Of a stretch of DNA of 64,000 bases, positions 1 to 11,800 are shown one piece after another; positions within the stretch are counted from its first letter, which is position 1; every line of letters starts with the position of its first letter. Made by a program: the position numbers and the translations under genes. The notes under the pieces were generated by a model. The model did no database searches and was not told the DNA's origin. It saw only the letters and a list, made by a program, of their open reading frames with translations. Source of the DNA: Mesorhabditis belari (taxonomy: Eukaryota; Nematoda; Chromadorea; Rhabditida; Rhabditidae); the NCBI GenBank assembly GCA_958450365.1, contig CAUEEP010000222.1, positions 248,001 through 312,000 of the forward strand. The letters are read 5' to 3'.

Positions 1-530
1 GGAATCATCTCAAACTCTGACAGGCACATCAAGTACAATTATTTTAGCGAAAATCGAAAATCTGAATCCCAGAATTTCTAGAGTGACATCCAGATAGACG
101 AAAAAACGAAATTAAAATCAAATTCCTTTTCTCAATTTTTTGGAATCATCTCAAGCTTTTAGCCAGTGCACATCGAGTACAATTGTTTTCGCGAAAATCG
201 AAAATCTGAATCCTAGAATTTCTAGAGTGACATCCAGATAGAAGAAAAATCGCCATTTGAATCAAATGGCTTTTCTCAATTTTTTGGAATCATCTCAAAC
301 TATGACGGAGCACATCGAGTACAATCATTTTCACAAAAATCGAAACTCTAAACCCCAACAATTCTAGTGTGACATCCAGATAAACGAAAAAACGAAATTA
401 AAATCAAATTTCTTTTCTCAATTCTTTGAAATCAACTCAAACTCTTAGCCAGTGCACATCGAGTACAATTATTTTCACGAAAATCAAAATCTGAACCCTA
501 AAAACTCTAGTGTGACATCCAGATAAGCGA
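1..530. repeat. Tandem array A, ~143-base monomer with GTGACATCCA box
   Basis: About 3.6 tandem copies of a monomer that begins near GGAATCATCTCAA. The box GTGACATCCAGAT recurs at about 82, 227, 369 and 512, so the period is 142-145 bases. The copies are diverged by substitutions but easy to align. No exon could be recognised here; the stretch probably lies in an upstream intron or the 5' flank of the Axin gene. Confidence 0.85.
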
Positions 531-1049
531 TTCGTCGCCTCTTGAGCAACTAAACCGCTTGCCACCTGGTGGATCGCACCTGGTGGAGCGCCAATCCTTG
601 AACTGAAGCTGAGCTCTGCCCTCGAACTGTCAAAAGTTGTGCATTTTAGTGCACAAAGTACAGAGAGTCAGTTCTGCAAAAAAATGTAAACGCTCGCCAC
701 CTGGTGGATCGCTTTTTTGGGGGGGGTTTAACTATCCAATTTGTCAGCTTTATCACACAAAACTTTTTTTCAGTAATTTTTTTTTTCTTTTTTCGATCAA
801 AGTCTATCCATTTCTTTTGCAAGATTCTTGTTTTTTAAGAAAAAAAAACACAGGCAAATCGGTCGTAAAACGGGCGCCAATAGGGTCGTTTTCGAAGGAA
901 AAATAAACGGGAAACCATGCTTTCGAAAAGAAAAATGAGGAAACCTTTCGTTTTGAGCGTTTTGAGCGTTTTGAGCGAGCTTTTGAGTCGGATACAGTTT
1001 AAGAATTGATTTTTTTAAAGAAAGACCCGTTTCCTAACAACCATTGGCC
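531..1049. other. Gap: no gene recognised, intron or 5' flank of the Axin gene
   Basis: This stretch joins the two GTGACATCCA arrays. It holds a short direct repeat of CACCTGGTGGA around 560-585 and 700, homopolymer runs, and a GAGCGTTTT repeat near 955-975. An open frame through 637-906 has low-complexity composition and no splice logic, so it is not called. Confidence 0.4.
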
Positions 1050-1375
1050 CATTGGCCCTAGTGACATCCAGATCGAAGGATTAGCTGAAAATTTTTGACC
1101 TGGAGCAGACCAGAACCAGAATCCAGTCAGGGTCAGGGTAGGGTGGATATGCTTGATCCTAAGCCTAGCTTTTTGAGTTAAAATCTCATTCCCAAAACCG
1201 AATGTGACATCCAGATCGACGAAAAACCGAAACAGATAGAGCTTGGGCCAAAGCTAGACCGAGATCAAGGCTGGGTCAGGGTAGAGTGATGACCGGATTT
1301 TAGGCTTAGCTTTTTGAGTTAAAATCTCATTCCCAAAACCGAGAGTGACATCCAGATTGATGGAAAAACTGTTTA
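1050..1375. repeat. Second short array with the GTGACATCCAGAT box
   Basis: The box occurs at about 1059, 1204 and 1344 (spacing 145 and 140), embedded in a duplicated segment whose shared text includes TTGAGTTAAAATCTCATTCC at about 1175-1195 and 1315-1335. The monomer text differs from array A outside the box. Confidence 0.75.
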
Positions 1376-1484
1376 GAATCAAAAGTTTCTTTGAAAATTT
1401 TGAAGCTTTGGTGATGAACAGATTTCTGTTGATGAAAGGCTTTCCGCTGATGACCAGCTTTCCGTTGATGAACAGCAATTTTAG

Positions 1485-4400
1485 GATCGAGCCGCCTGTG
1501 ATGCTTTTCGATCGTGGCTAGTGGCAAACAATGTGCAACACGGGCTGGAGTTGCACTTTGCTGTTAGGTTGGTTAGAAAGGTTGAAAGTTGAAGTTGAAG
1601 TTGAAATCTTAATGCCAATCGATTCCAGAGCCTACACGATGATGGTCCGAGATCGAAATCCACAAGCCGGTGATCTAGCCAAGCAAATCTATCAACGATA
1701 CGTTTCGTTGAGGACGGGAACAGCAGCTTTCATCCCGGCAAGGATACGACAAGAGGTAGCTGAGAAATTTGCGTAACTAAACCGAACCTGCGTAACCGAA
1801 CACTGACTGCGTAGCTGGCTGCGTAACTGACTGTGTAACTGACTGCGTAGCTGACTGCGTAACTGACTCAAAATCGAATGCCTCTTTCAGCTTTCCAATC
1901 GGATCAAACAACCGAATTTTGTGGCCGATCCGCGCTTTTTCGATTTGATTTCGCCGTTTGTCGAGGATTATCTGAGGAAACAGGTAAATCACTATAACAA
2001 TTCTTAGCTAGTTACTCATTGGATCGACTCTGAGCCTGGAATTGATCCGGGCTCTGGTCCTAGTCTGGTCCTAGTCCCCTGGAACGGACTGGACTGAATA
2101 GAAACAAAATTCCCGATCAAGTCAGCCAAAAAGCCGATCAAGCCGATCAAGCCAGAAAGGTCAAAAGCCAATCTAGGCGTTCAGCTAAGCTTATGCAAAA
2201 GTGTAAAATCGGCTTTTGGTAAAACCGGCTTTTGATAAAATTTGATTTCCAGATATTTTAGTGTGCATTCCAACTAAGAAAAAATATTAAAGCCAAAAAA
2301 ATTCTGAGCATTCTAGAAGAAGTTATGGAGTCGAAAGCGTTTGACGCAAAATCAAAGCTCGTCAAATCAAAAATCTAATTCTCCCAAATTTTAGTGTGCC
2401 ATCCAACTAAGAAAAAATATTAAAGCCAAAAAAATTCTGAGCATTCTAGAAGAAGTTATGGAGTCGAAAGCGTTTGACGCAAAATCAAAGCTCGTCAAAT
2501 CAAAAATCTAATTCTCCCAAATTTTAGTGTGCCATCCAACTAAGAAAAAATATTAAAGCCAAAAAAATTCTGTTCAGTCTAGACAAAGTTATGGTGTCGA
2601 CATTGTAACGTCGACAATGTAACGTCGACATTGTAACGTCGACATTGTAACGTCGACAGTGTAACGTGTAGCCAGCAACTCTACTCTACCCGTTTAGCAC
2701 GAGGAATTCTGCACAACGGACGAGTTTATCGAGGCTTTCAACCGAATGGCGTTAGAAGAGTTTCCCGGGCAGCAAATAAGGTAAAAATCTGCAGAATAAA
2801 CCAGCTTGAGCCAGGGCCAGGAGGCAGAAATGCAGTAATTTCTAGTAATCCTTTGATTCAGCACATCGATGTTCGAGCCACGTGCCTCAAGCCGTTCGCA
2901 CACACTCACCAATTCCCATTCGGGCACAGCAAAGCGAAGCAGGAGTCGACGATCGGTAATTCATCGATTTCGATAATTCTCTAGATTCTCTAGATTCTCT
3001 AGATTCTAGATAATTCTCTAGATTCTCTTTTCAGCCATTTCTCACCGCCGAGGCTTTAATCCGATCGAAGCACGATAGAGAGGCGGCGCTAGGAGAAAGG
3101 TTACAATTTTTTTTTCTTTTCTTTAAAATCACTTTTTCTTGATAGTTTTAAGCGTAGATTCCGAAAAAACACAAGGAGAACTTTGGAAAACCGTTTTAAA
3201 CCGTTTTAAACCGAGTCTCGGCGCTTCAAAGTCTCGCGGCTTCAAACTAGCCACTAGGCAACGGCTCATCTCTACCCGGCTGCCTTGTAAAGAAATCAGT
3301 TCTCAATCCCAAATTCGCATCCCAGATTTCTCGCGTTTCTGTGGCTATTAGCGGCTAACGTTTGCGCTTTTTTTATTCGCCATTGCCGATTCTATGCTAT
3401 GCACCGTCTTTTCAGTTGATTCCGAACTTTGACGCTGAGATCATTCCATTGTAAATCAAAAACTAAAGCTAAATCAAAAGCTAACTCCAATATAGTATAG
3501 TGTGACTTCCAACTAAGAAAAAATATTAAAGCAGAAAAAATTCTGAGCACTCTAGAAAAAGTTATGGCGTCGACAACGTTCGACGATTCACACAGTGCCA
3601 TACCCCGCCCAAAAACTACCGTAAGATACCGTAAGATAGTTTTAGGGAAAAGTGGCACCTTTAGGGAACAGATTGGACGAGGATTACGGTAGATTATCGT
3701 AGTTTTACGAAACTATTTTAGCCACGTTTCCTAACAAGCCTAAGCCAAGCCTAAGTCCAAGCCAAGCCAAGCCAAGCCAAGCCAAGCCAAGCCTAAGTCA
3801 AGCCAAGCCTAAGTCCAAGCCAAGCCAAGCCAAGCCAAGTCCAAGCCAAGCCAAGTCAAGCCAAGTCAAGCCTAAGTCAAGCCAAGCCAAGCCAAGCCTA
3901 AGCCAAGCCAAGCCAAGCCAAGCCAAGCCTAAGCCAAGCCAAGCCAAGCCTAAGCCAACCCAAAGCCTTTCAGCCACGTTGAGCGAATGTATCGTGGACC
4001 CCGAATGCCGTACACTTGCCATGCGACGACGAGCCAACATGACAGCGCCGTTTCCTCCTCATTTTCTAGGTTTGATAAAGTTTCCTACAGCACTAACGGA
4101 TTTAAATCCATCAATTTCTTTACAAAACTCTATCTAAGCTTTTTCAGCGAAGCAAACAGAAGCATTCGCTTGACGACCATCCGAGAGGGACATTTACGCG
4201 AAAATCCGGCTACTTTCACGATTCCAGTGCGTATGCTAGGATTTTAAATGCTTGAAAAAGATCTAGGACACAAAAAAGCATATCCCAACACCAGAATTGA
4301 TAGAAAAAGCCAGTCGGATTGATAGAAAATCCGGCTAAGCCAGGCTTGAGCTGTGAGTCAAGTTAAGCCAGTTAAGCCAGCTTAGCCTGGCCTGATCCGT

Positions 4401-7400
4401 GGCCTTCCTTGAACCTGATTGTGATCCGAGCTGGATCGTAAACCTACAGATACTCAGTCCAGCTAGCAATCTTAAATATGTAAAAGAAGAAAATCTGATT
4501 CTCACAAATTGTAGTGTGACTTCCAACTAAGAAAAAATATTGAAAGCAAAAAGAATTCTGAGTAGACAAAGTTATGGCGTCGACAGCGTCACAGTGTCAG
4601 TTTAGCACTGGATAGCCTGAGATCCATTAATATTAAGATAATCTATTGCTGTATGCAGATATGCTGTAGATATATCTGCTCTAGATCTAATCTGGATCTA
4701 ATCTAGCTCTAATCTAGATCTCACTAGATCTAATCTAGCTCTAATCTAGCTCTAATCTAGACCTAATCTAGATCTAATCTAAATCCAATCGATATCTAAA
4801 ATCCATTTAAAACCTTCAGCGAGTCGACCGAAGCCAACACTTCCGCGACGACAGCAATCAGTACGATCACGAGACAGAGGATGGAAGAAGGGTTGGGTTT
4901 TCGTTTTCGATGAAAAAATCATTTTTTTTTTCCAAATCCTCAAATCCCATTGTTCTTTAGCTCTTTCATGCAACAATTTGCGAGAAATTAAACCGCGAGA
5001 TCCGACGGAGACGCAGAAATGAAGCGACGGAGAAACAAATTGACGAGCTGGAAAGAAGCAAGGAAAAGGTGGGGTTGGATAGGGTTAAAGACTAGATTTC
5101 TGGTCAGAGCCTAGGCTTAGTCTTGTCTGGATCTTTTAGAGCCTGGAGAGTGATCCTGGAGCGGTTGGAGAGTGATCCTAGAGAGCCTGGAGAGCCTGGA
5201 GAGCCTGGAGAGCCTAGGAGAGCCTGACCTTGTCTGGATCTTTTAGAGTACCCCGAATCCAGATACAGATCTAGATTTGCTCTAGATACAGATCTTCACC
5301 AGCGTCATTGTTCGGATCTAGACCTAAATCTAGTACAGTACAGTAATCCTAGAGAGCCTGGAGAGCCTAGAGAGCCTAGAGAGCCTGGAGAGCCTGGAGA
5401 GCCTGGTCTTATCTGGATCTTTTGGAGTACCAGATTAGATCGAGCTTAAGCCCGGTACTCACTGGGTGCTGCAATCCAAGCCATGTCTAGTTCCAATCAT
5501 GACAGGCCACAGGTCCAGTCCAGAGGGCCTGTGGCCAGTCCAGAGGTCTTAGGCCCAGTCCAGAGCCAGAAGGATCTGAGTCTAGCCAGTGAGCCTACCA
5601 GTGAGCCTATCAGTGAGCCTATCAGTGAGCCTATCAGTGAGCCTATCAGTGAACTCTCTGGTTCAGCTTCCAGATCAGCTCTCTGGCTGAGTGCTTTGAT
5701 TAGATGCTTTATTAGATGCTTTATTGGATGCTTGATTAGATGCTTGTTGAATCCTTGATTAGATGCTTTTATTGGATTAATCACCCTAACTAGACCATTG
5801 CAGGCTCGCGAAGTGATCTCATCAACGGAATGCGATGTGATGATGGATGGAGAGGATATGGAAGATGATGATTTGGAGAGATATGTTGAGGGGATGAGGG
5901 GGGAATCGGGAAGACAAAGCACCACGAATAGGACACCGAGGACCGGCAGAGAGCTCGGGATTGGAGGCGAGACGGGTGAGTGAAAGGGATTTCAACATCA
6001 TCTACCAGCCGGGCTTTTTTGATTCCTACATATTTTAGTGTGCATTCCAACTAAGAAAAAGTATTAAAGCAGAAAAAATTCTGAGCATTCTAGAAGAAGT
6101 TATGACGTCGAAAGCGTTTGGCGCAAAATCAGATGTCATTAAAACAAAAATCTAATTCCCCTACAGCTTAGTGTGACTTCCAAATAAGAAAAAATATTAA
6201 AGCAGAAAAAGTTCTGAGCATTCTAGAAGAAGCTATGGCGCCGACAGAGTTATTCCCACTACTCTCTTCTATATAGTCAATTTTCTGCACTTTTAGGCCC
6301 AATGACGCCGCTTCGTGGCTTCTCACTGGGTCGATCGACGCTTGAGCGATCACTGATGGAGCGTCGCTTCCCACTCGGTGAGCCGATCGATCCAATCGAT
6401 TTGGACAGCAGTTTCGCCGCGCCGACAACGTATCCTGGAAGATTCGCTCCCCCGCCAACAACCGGCTTCAATACTGGCTTTAATACGTTTGGGAAAGATC
6501 GGTGAGTTTGATAAGTTCAAGATCTAACAAATCAAATCAAATCAAAAAAGCAAGCAAAATTGCAAGGCAAGGATTCGAACCGAAGCAAGAACTGGGTGGC
6601 TCGCTTTGTACACAAGGCCCTTAGCCACTAGGCCACTAGGTCATCTTGACCGGGTGCGAGAAAAGCGTTTTAAGGGAGATGTTGTGAATTTCTCTGTTAA
6701 ATTCTGGAGCTACTTTTAAGGGATTTTGATCAGCTTCGTCTTTTCTATAGCTCAGGTCTAGCAATCAGCAATCAGCAATCAGCAATAAGCAATCAGCAAT
6801 CAGCAGCGACAAGCTGGAGTCTTTCCCTTGTTAGTACTGAATCCTTGACCGTCTCTAGCACAAACCTATCCTTGACCTTATCCTTGCCCTAAACCCTGCC
6901 CTAAACCTTGCCTAAATCCAGTCCTCATCGTCTAATCCATTCAATTTTCAGTTCGTATTCGATACGCACCGAGCCGGTGTACAATCCAGAGTCCGGGATT
7001 GGAAGTATGTTCTCACAAATCGATGACAAGAGGAGAACTCGTGGAGGGGAAAAGGAAAGAGAGAGGCGAAGTCGGCCACCCATCACAATCACTTATAAAG
7101 TCTGTTTGTCCGCGTGGTAGCTTTCTAAACAATGCCGTACTTTCAGGCAGCCGACGGAGTCCCAATCGTGGCTCACGTTCCCCTTTTGGGACACTCACTG
7201 ACACTGCGCGAGTTTCGGAAGCACTTCTCCATCTCAAGCCAACTTGGATATCAGTGAGTCTGAGCCTGAGTCTAAGTCTAAGTCTAAGTCTAAGTCTAAG
7301 TCTAAGTCTAAGTCTAAGTCTAAGTCTAAGTCTAAGTCTAAGTCTAAGTCTAAGTCTAAGTCTAAGCCTAAGCTTCAAACCTTGGAAACACACGCCTTGT

Positions 7401-7539
7401 TTCCAGATTTTTCTTCAAATCCGAATGCGAAGACGGGTCGGCTCCGTATCAATTGCTGCGGATTTGCGACGACGCGGCTTTACTACCGATTTTCGACGGG
7501 AAAATCAGCGCCGAAATCAAGCAAACCTCACCAGAATAG
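1485..7539 (+). CDS. pry-1: Axin (PRY-1-like) Wnt scaffold, 5'-partial
   Basis: Cytoplasmic scaffold of the beta-catenin destruction complex. Fifteen exons join in phase: 1485-1567, 1629-1755, 1891-1983, 2698-2780, 2862-2955, 3035-3099, 3974-4069, 4148-4226, 4820-4891, 4961-5068, 5804-5975, 6297-6501, 6952-7099, 7147-7253, 7407-7539 (TAG), giving 554 residues. Residues 1-128 are an RGS domain lacking its first helix (FRSWLVANNVQHGLEL, AKQIYQRYV, IRQELSNRI). Residues 265-300 match the GSK3-binding amphipathic helix of axins (ICEKLNREIRRRRRNEATEK). The next acidic exon resembles the beta-catenin-binding segment (DLERYVEGM). Residues 470-550 form the DIX domain, starting at PITITYK and containing the diagnostic FFFKSECEDG and ALLPIFDGKI. 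The start codon is not visible, so at least one upstream exon is missing. The donors at 4227 (GTGCGT) and 7100 (GTCTGT) are weak but are forced by phase and homology. The family assignment is sure; the symbol rests on the nematode context. Confidence 0.93.
1792..1872. repeat. 12-base minisatellite CTGCGTAACTGA in an Axin intron
   Basis: About six copies of CTGCGTAACTGA and variants (CTGCGTAGCTGA, CTGTGTAACTGA) fill most of the intron between the exons ending at 1755 and starting at 1891. Confidence 0.8.
2255..2610. repeat. Tandem array B, ~133-base monomer with TGCCATCCAACTAAG box
   Basis: Three copies at box positions about 2261, 2394 and 2527 (spacing 133). The shared monomer text is GTGTGCCATCCAACTAAG followed by an A-rich stretch, TTCTGAGCATTCTAGAAGAAG and GCGTTTGACGCAAAATC. 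Further partial copies sit in other Axin introns at about 3498, 4513, 6038 and 6171. Its box is related to the GTGACATCCA box of array A. Confidence 0.85.
2597..2670. repeat. 14-base minisatellite GTCGACATTGTAAC
   Basis: Five near-identical copies immediately follow array B in the same Axin intron; alternate copies read as inverted versions around GTCGAC. Confidence 0.8.
3107..3250. mobile_element. Fragment related to the terminal arm of the element at 18962-21148
   Basis: The text around TAGATTCCGAAAAAACACAA, then a stretch with GAAAACCGTTTTAA and CTTCAAAGT, aligns with the left arm at about 19000-19100 (TAGATTCCGAAAAACACAAC, AAAATGTGTTTTAA, CTTCAAAGTGCGC). A decayed partial copy in an Axin intron. 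Confidence 0.5.
3490..3575. repeat. Solo copy of array B monomer
   Basis: Contains GTGTGACTTCCAACTAAG and the following A-rich and TTCTGAGCACTCTAG text found in array B. A similar solo copy lies at about 4505-4585. Confidence 0.75.
3736..3962. repeat. AAGCC/CTAAG microsatellite in an Axin intron
   Basis: About 45 copies of AAGCC with interspersed CTAAG and TCAAG units, ending 12 bases before an acceptor (TTTCAG, exon start 3974). Confidence 0.9.
4505..4585. repeat. Solo copy of array B monomer
   Basis: GTGTGACTTCCAACTAAG at about 4513 followed by the A-rich and TTCTGAGTAG text of array B, inside the Axin intron 4227-4819. Confidence 0.75.
4670..4800. repeat. TAGATCTAATC minisatellite
   Basis: Imperfect copies of CTAGATCTAATCTAG-type units in the Axin intron ahead of the exon at 4820. 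Confidence 0.75.
5140..5420. repeat. GAGAGCCTG minisatellite, two blocks
   Basis: Two blocks (about 5145-5225 and 5345-5410) of 9-base GAGAGCCTG units separated by unique sequence, each followed by a TCTGGATCTTTTRGAGTACC copy. Confidence 0.8.
5585..5655. repeat. 12-base minisatellite CAGTGAGCCTAT
   Basis: Six copies of CAGTGAGCCTAT in the intron before the exon at 5804, followed by GATTAGATGCTTT-type units at about 5697-5770. Confidence 0.8.
6030..6240. repeat. Two tandem copies of array B monomer
   Basis: Boxes at about 6038 (TGCATTCCAACTAAG) and 6171 (TGACTTCCAAATAAG), 133 bases apart, in the Axin intron 5976-6296. Confidence 0.8.
6563..6650 (-). repeat. tRNA-like sequence (A and B box)
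   Basis: On the minus strand an A-box-like TGGCCTAGTGG is followed about 50 bases later by a perfect B box, GGTTCGAATCC. The acceptor and T stems do not pair convincingly, so this is a tRNA-derived repeat or pseudo-tRNA, not a working tRNA gene. Confidence 0.5.
7258..7372. repeat. (TAAGTC)n microsatellite in the last Axin intron
   Basis: About 19 copies of the hexamer begin directly after the donor of the exon ending at 7253. Long open frames through it in several frames are translation artefacts of the repeat. Confidence 0.92.
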
Positions 7540-8297
7540 ATGACTAAACAGCAATTGCATTACCGTAATCCTGCAGTAGTTTCTTTACCGTAAACCTTGC
7601 TCATTAGGTTACGGTAGCCTGATTCCAAAATGCACCAGTTCTACCGTAACCAAGGATTGCAGTATTCAAGCTAAACAGGCTTTCAATGCGGAAGAAAATC
7701 AAGGGTTGCGGTGATTTTGTTTCCATTGTTGACTTTTTTTGTCAGCATTTTTGCCTTTTTCTTTGCCTCACCGTTTTTTCTTTGCTTGCTCCGATTCTAC
7801 CTCGGGTTTTGTCGGTGATTGTGGATTTTGAGGCAAGCAAACTTGCATCTGAAATTTGTCTATTGGACCATTTACCGCCTTAAAATCCACAAGTGCCCCG
7901 AATTTTCACTGTCTACACATAGGAAAATATTAGTTTTTTTAGATTTTACCACTTTTTTTTGTTTAAAAACGAGAGAAACCGGTTCGTTTTTCAGAAAATA
8001 AACATTTTCTTACAAATTTTAACGAAAACAAAACCCAAAAATGACAAAGTATCGCAAAGGTTTTAACAGCACAAGAAGAAGGAGAAAAAAAACAAATTGT
8101 AACGACAAAATATACATATTTACATTGGAAAACTGGGAATTTACTTGCTTTCCCGAAAGATTGGAACCGGTATCTAGAAAATTCGCGTTTTATTGGGGTT
8201 AAAGTTGAGTTTTCAATGTTTTTCATAAAAGTTGCGAATATTTCGCGTAAACAGTGATTTAAACTGTACTAAAAGATCCAATTTAACTTGAAACGGC
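7540..8297. other. Intergenic 3' flank between convergent Axin and TSC22 genes
   Basis: AT-rich sequence with repeated TACCGTAA/TTACGGTA motifs near 7560-7650 and an AATAAA near 7997. No exon or RNA gene is recognised. Confidence 0.6.
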
Positions 8298-8846
8298 TAA
8301 ATTTAAGATGACGGTCCAGAGCCAAATTGTGTTTTGTTTTGTTATTTTGTGTTTCCCCGCATGAAAAGCATACTAAAAACGCAAAATTAGGCGGAGAAAC
8401 ATTTGTAGAGGCAGAAGAGCAATTTTGGCCGTTATTTTTACCTTGAACATTCCCGGCGCTAAATATAACGTTCCAGGTGCAAATGGGGTTAATCTGTAAA
8501 ACTGTGATTTGAAATTTTACACTGAGGGATTTTTGATAATTATTGATTTAATCGATTGCTGATATCACACATGGCCCCGTTTTTTACTTTTTATTTTTTT
8601 TTTGATGCTTTTTCCCTCAGTTTTGTAACTCATCCCCGCCCCCGCAACTGCCTTTACAAGTGGACCCTTATTTTCATTCTATAAAGTAAAGGTAACGGTC
8701 TAAAACAAATTTTTGATTTTCTGCCTCTACTGATTTTCTGTTTAATCCGCCTAATTTTGCCTTTTTTAGTATATTTTACATGCGGGGAAACACAAATTAA
8801 ACGTTTCTGATTATTTTGGCTCTGGACTATTTATCTTAAATTTAAT
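8298..8846. mobile_element. Non-autonomous DNA element (MITE) with long inverted ends
   Basis: Inverted arms of roughly 120-140 bases: TAAATTTAAGAT then GGTCCAGAGCC on the left, and GGCTCTGGA then ATCTTAAATTTA on the right, with further pairing between GTTTCCCCGCATG and CATGCGGGGAAAC. No coding capacity. It abuts the last recognised TSC22 exon, and a read-through of that exon would end inside the element. Confidence 0.75.
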
Positions 8847-11800
8847 CCATGAAACCATGCCCTAGTTAGAAATTTAAGGTATAAACAAAAAAAAAATACC
8901 TGACAATGTGGCGGCAATGGCAATTTGTCGAGAACATCCTGTGGCGCGTGTTTCCGAAGGAACTCGTTCTCAGCCTCGAGTAACTTGGTCTAAAAATGAC
9001 AACTTTGAACATTAGTATGCCAGAAATTGCTTTTGTGGCTTTAAATTGAGCCCGAATAGCTTCATCGATCAAAGTGACAGAAAAGGTTATGTTTACCGAT
9101 ATTTAAAACAAATTTAAAACAAATTTGAAGCCAACAAAAACTTACTTAAAAGTTCGTTATTGTTATCAAAAAAAAAAACCAACCTTATCCTTTAGCTCAG
9201 CAATTTTTTGCTTGAATCGTTCAACTTCCTCGTTGACCGCAAACGTCAGATGTGTCTTGACAAGGTCGAGTACCTAAAATGAACAGTAGCGATTGATTTG
9301 CTGGTCGAAATCGACTAAAAGCCTTATCAATTGGAAAATGAAACACTTTCACCAGATTTACCTGCTTTAGAAATTTTACAGAAAAAATCGCCCCAAAAAT
9401 CCTAAACTTGCGCAATCTAGTAACAGTTTTAAGGCTGTTTTTAAAAGTTCACATAAACTAGCCAGCCTGAAATCTCCAAAACAAACCTGGTTTATCTTGA
9501 TATCAATAGTTCCGTCATTCGTTGGATCGGATGAGTCGGGCGCCGACTCGTCGACCATATGTGAGTCAACCGATGCGCGATTTGAAGCCGGAGAGATGGA
9601 GCTAAATAAACAAATGAACTAAATCATGAATTAAATGTAATACAACATAAATTTCAAGTGTACAAATTGAAATTTAACTATTTAACTACTATTAACTATG
9701 AAAACACAACTTAAACAGCCATGATCCAAGTCAAATCCATAAAATAATGAGCTAAGTGAGTAGAATCGTCATCAAAATATGGGCTATCAAGATTTTCAGC
9801 TTTTTAAACGGTCTGCTAATGTCACGGTGCTCAAATAACCCAACCAAACTTCCTAGTTTAATTTGAAATTTACCCATTTAGTTTCCCAGTTAAAATGTCA
9901 CGATAATTCTCTATTAACCTCTATTAATTAACTTCAAAAACCTCACTTTGTTCCACCGATCTCAATCTTTGAATCCTCGTCGAGTGCGATGCGAGATCTT
10001 GACTAAAAGAAATTTGATTACTGGATCTTTAGTGAACAACTAGGTAAATATTATCTCAAACTTACTGGTGGAGTCGGTGGATGCGGGATCACCGAGGTGA
10101 CGACAAGCGTTGTCGACTCTTCCACGTCGATGATTTCTTCTAAATATACTTTTAACACCTTTTCAACTTTAAAATGTTTTAAGTTTATAGAACTTTAAGC
10201 TAGTTGTAAAAGTTGTAAAAGTAGCAGTAAACTTTACTAAAGCGTACCCTTTACCAGTTTGAAGACATGTTAAAACTAACAATTACTCGTTTGATGACCA
10301 AAATTAACTTGTCAAAGCCGCCCTGAGTTTGGCTATCAATCTGTTTAACTTTTAAAATTACTGTTACTGTTTTATAGTCGGTACTGATGCTATTTATCCC
10401 CAACATACTGGGTGTTCCAAAAGTTCTTATACTTTGAAAAATCCCCAACATATTGGGTGCCCGAAAAGTTCTTATACTTTGAAAAAATTAAACGCAAATC
10501 AGCTTTCAAAATGCAAACTAGGCTTTCAATACAGAGAAAAAGTTGCAAATTGTTCGGGATAAATAGCCAAACTACTCGTTAATCTAACCAAAATCATGGC
10601 TCACGTATTTCACTGCATCTGCTCGACGCTTTGCTCTCGTCGCTCATCAGCAGCGCCACCGAGTCGGCGATCTCGAGCGGGATCTCTTGATCGGCAAAAT
10701 CCGTGCACTGCCACCGTCCCCGTCGATACGCGCCCGACAGCGGGACAACCTAAAAGGGAAATTCGAACAAAATAGCAATGAAAAGGCTTACAGAAGTGAA
10801 AAAAGTATTGGGCCTTTCAGATTTTTTACTTTTTGCTTCAAAAAAATTTCTATCGAAAGCTTTTTGAATCCATTCTAAATTTCTAGAAATTAGAAGAACT
10901 AAGCTTCGTAATGCTATAAAAACTCTTGAATTGCAAGGTTTATTTAACGAGAAAAAATATATTTACAGAGTATTTGCAAAAACCGGCGGAAAAGTATTGG
11001 ACCTCTGTAGAGAAAAGAATCGTTGACCCATCTCGGACTTTAATAATCGCCTCCATTCGTCTCGGCATGCTTGCAACTATGCTTGTAACCACTTTCTCGA
11101 GCGTCGGCACTGGGATCGACTTCCAAATTTCTTGTACTTTATACCAAAGTTCATCTTCTGAGGTAAATCGATATCCTCGTTTTATATGGGCCCACAAATG
11201 CTCAATAGTGCAATCAGGAGAATATGGCGGTGTCTACAGAAGAAAAACATCAAAATGTAAAACGATAAGGAAAGACACCCAAAACGGTACCCGGACTAAA
11301 ACAGTACGGTTCACTTTCCAGTTCATCATTGATTCACTTTGGAAGATTTGGGTCGCTATTCTATTGGAATAGTCGTCCAGGCCCTATATTTGTATAAATA
11401 TAGGACCTTTAATATTATAGCATATCTAGACACTTAATCCTTTAATATTATAGCATATCTAGACCTATCCCTGAATATTTCGATCCGAGCGAGAGGCCTG
11501 AATGGATTCGTGGTAGAGGCTTTTAACGCAACACTTTATCTACTGAACGTTGACCGTCGGGCAAATGTTGGCGCTGACCGTTATGTACATGTTTTTCTCG
11601 TTAAATAAACTTTTCAATTCAAAAGTTTCCCTAACACTACGAAGCTTAGTTCGGTACTTATGCATCTGGCGGGCGTTTATTTAACGGAACAACAGGAACA
11701 CATTAAGCACGGTTATTTGAAGTTTTTTTTGTTATTAATATGCATTTATATTAAACAAAAAAATAACATTGAAGCAATACAATACAATATATTGGGTTGA

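Noticed and set aside
7013..7547. Long open frames on both strands made of Ser-Leu, Ser-Lys or Arg-Leu dipeptides
   Set aside because: They are translations of the TAAGTC hexamer repeat in the last Axin intron; flanking splice sites remove the stretch.
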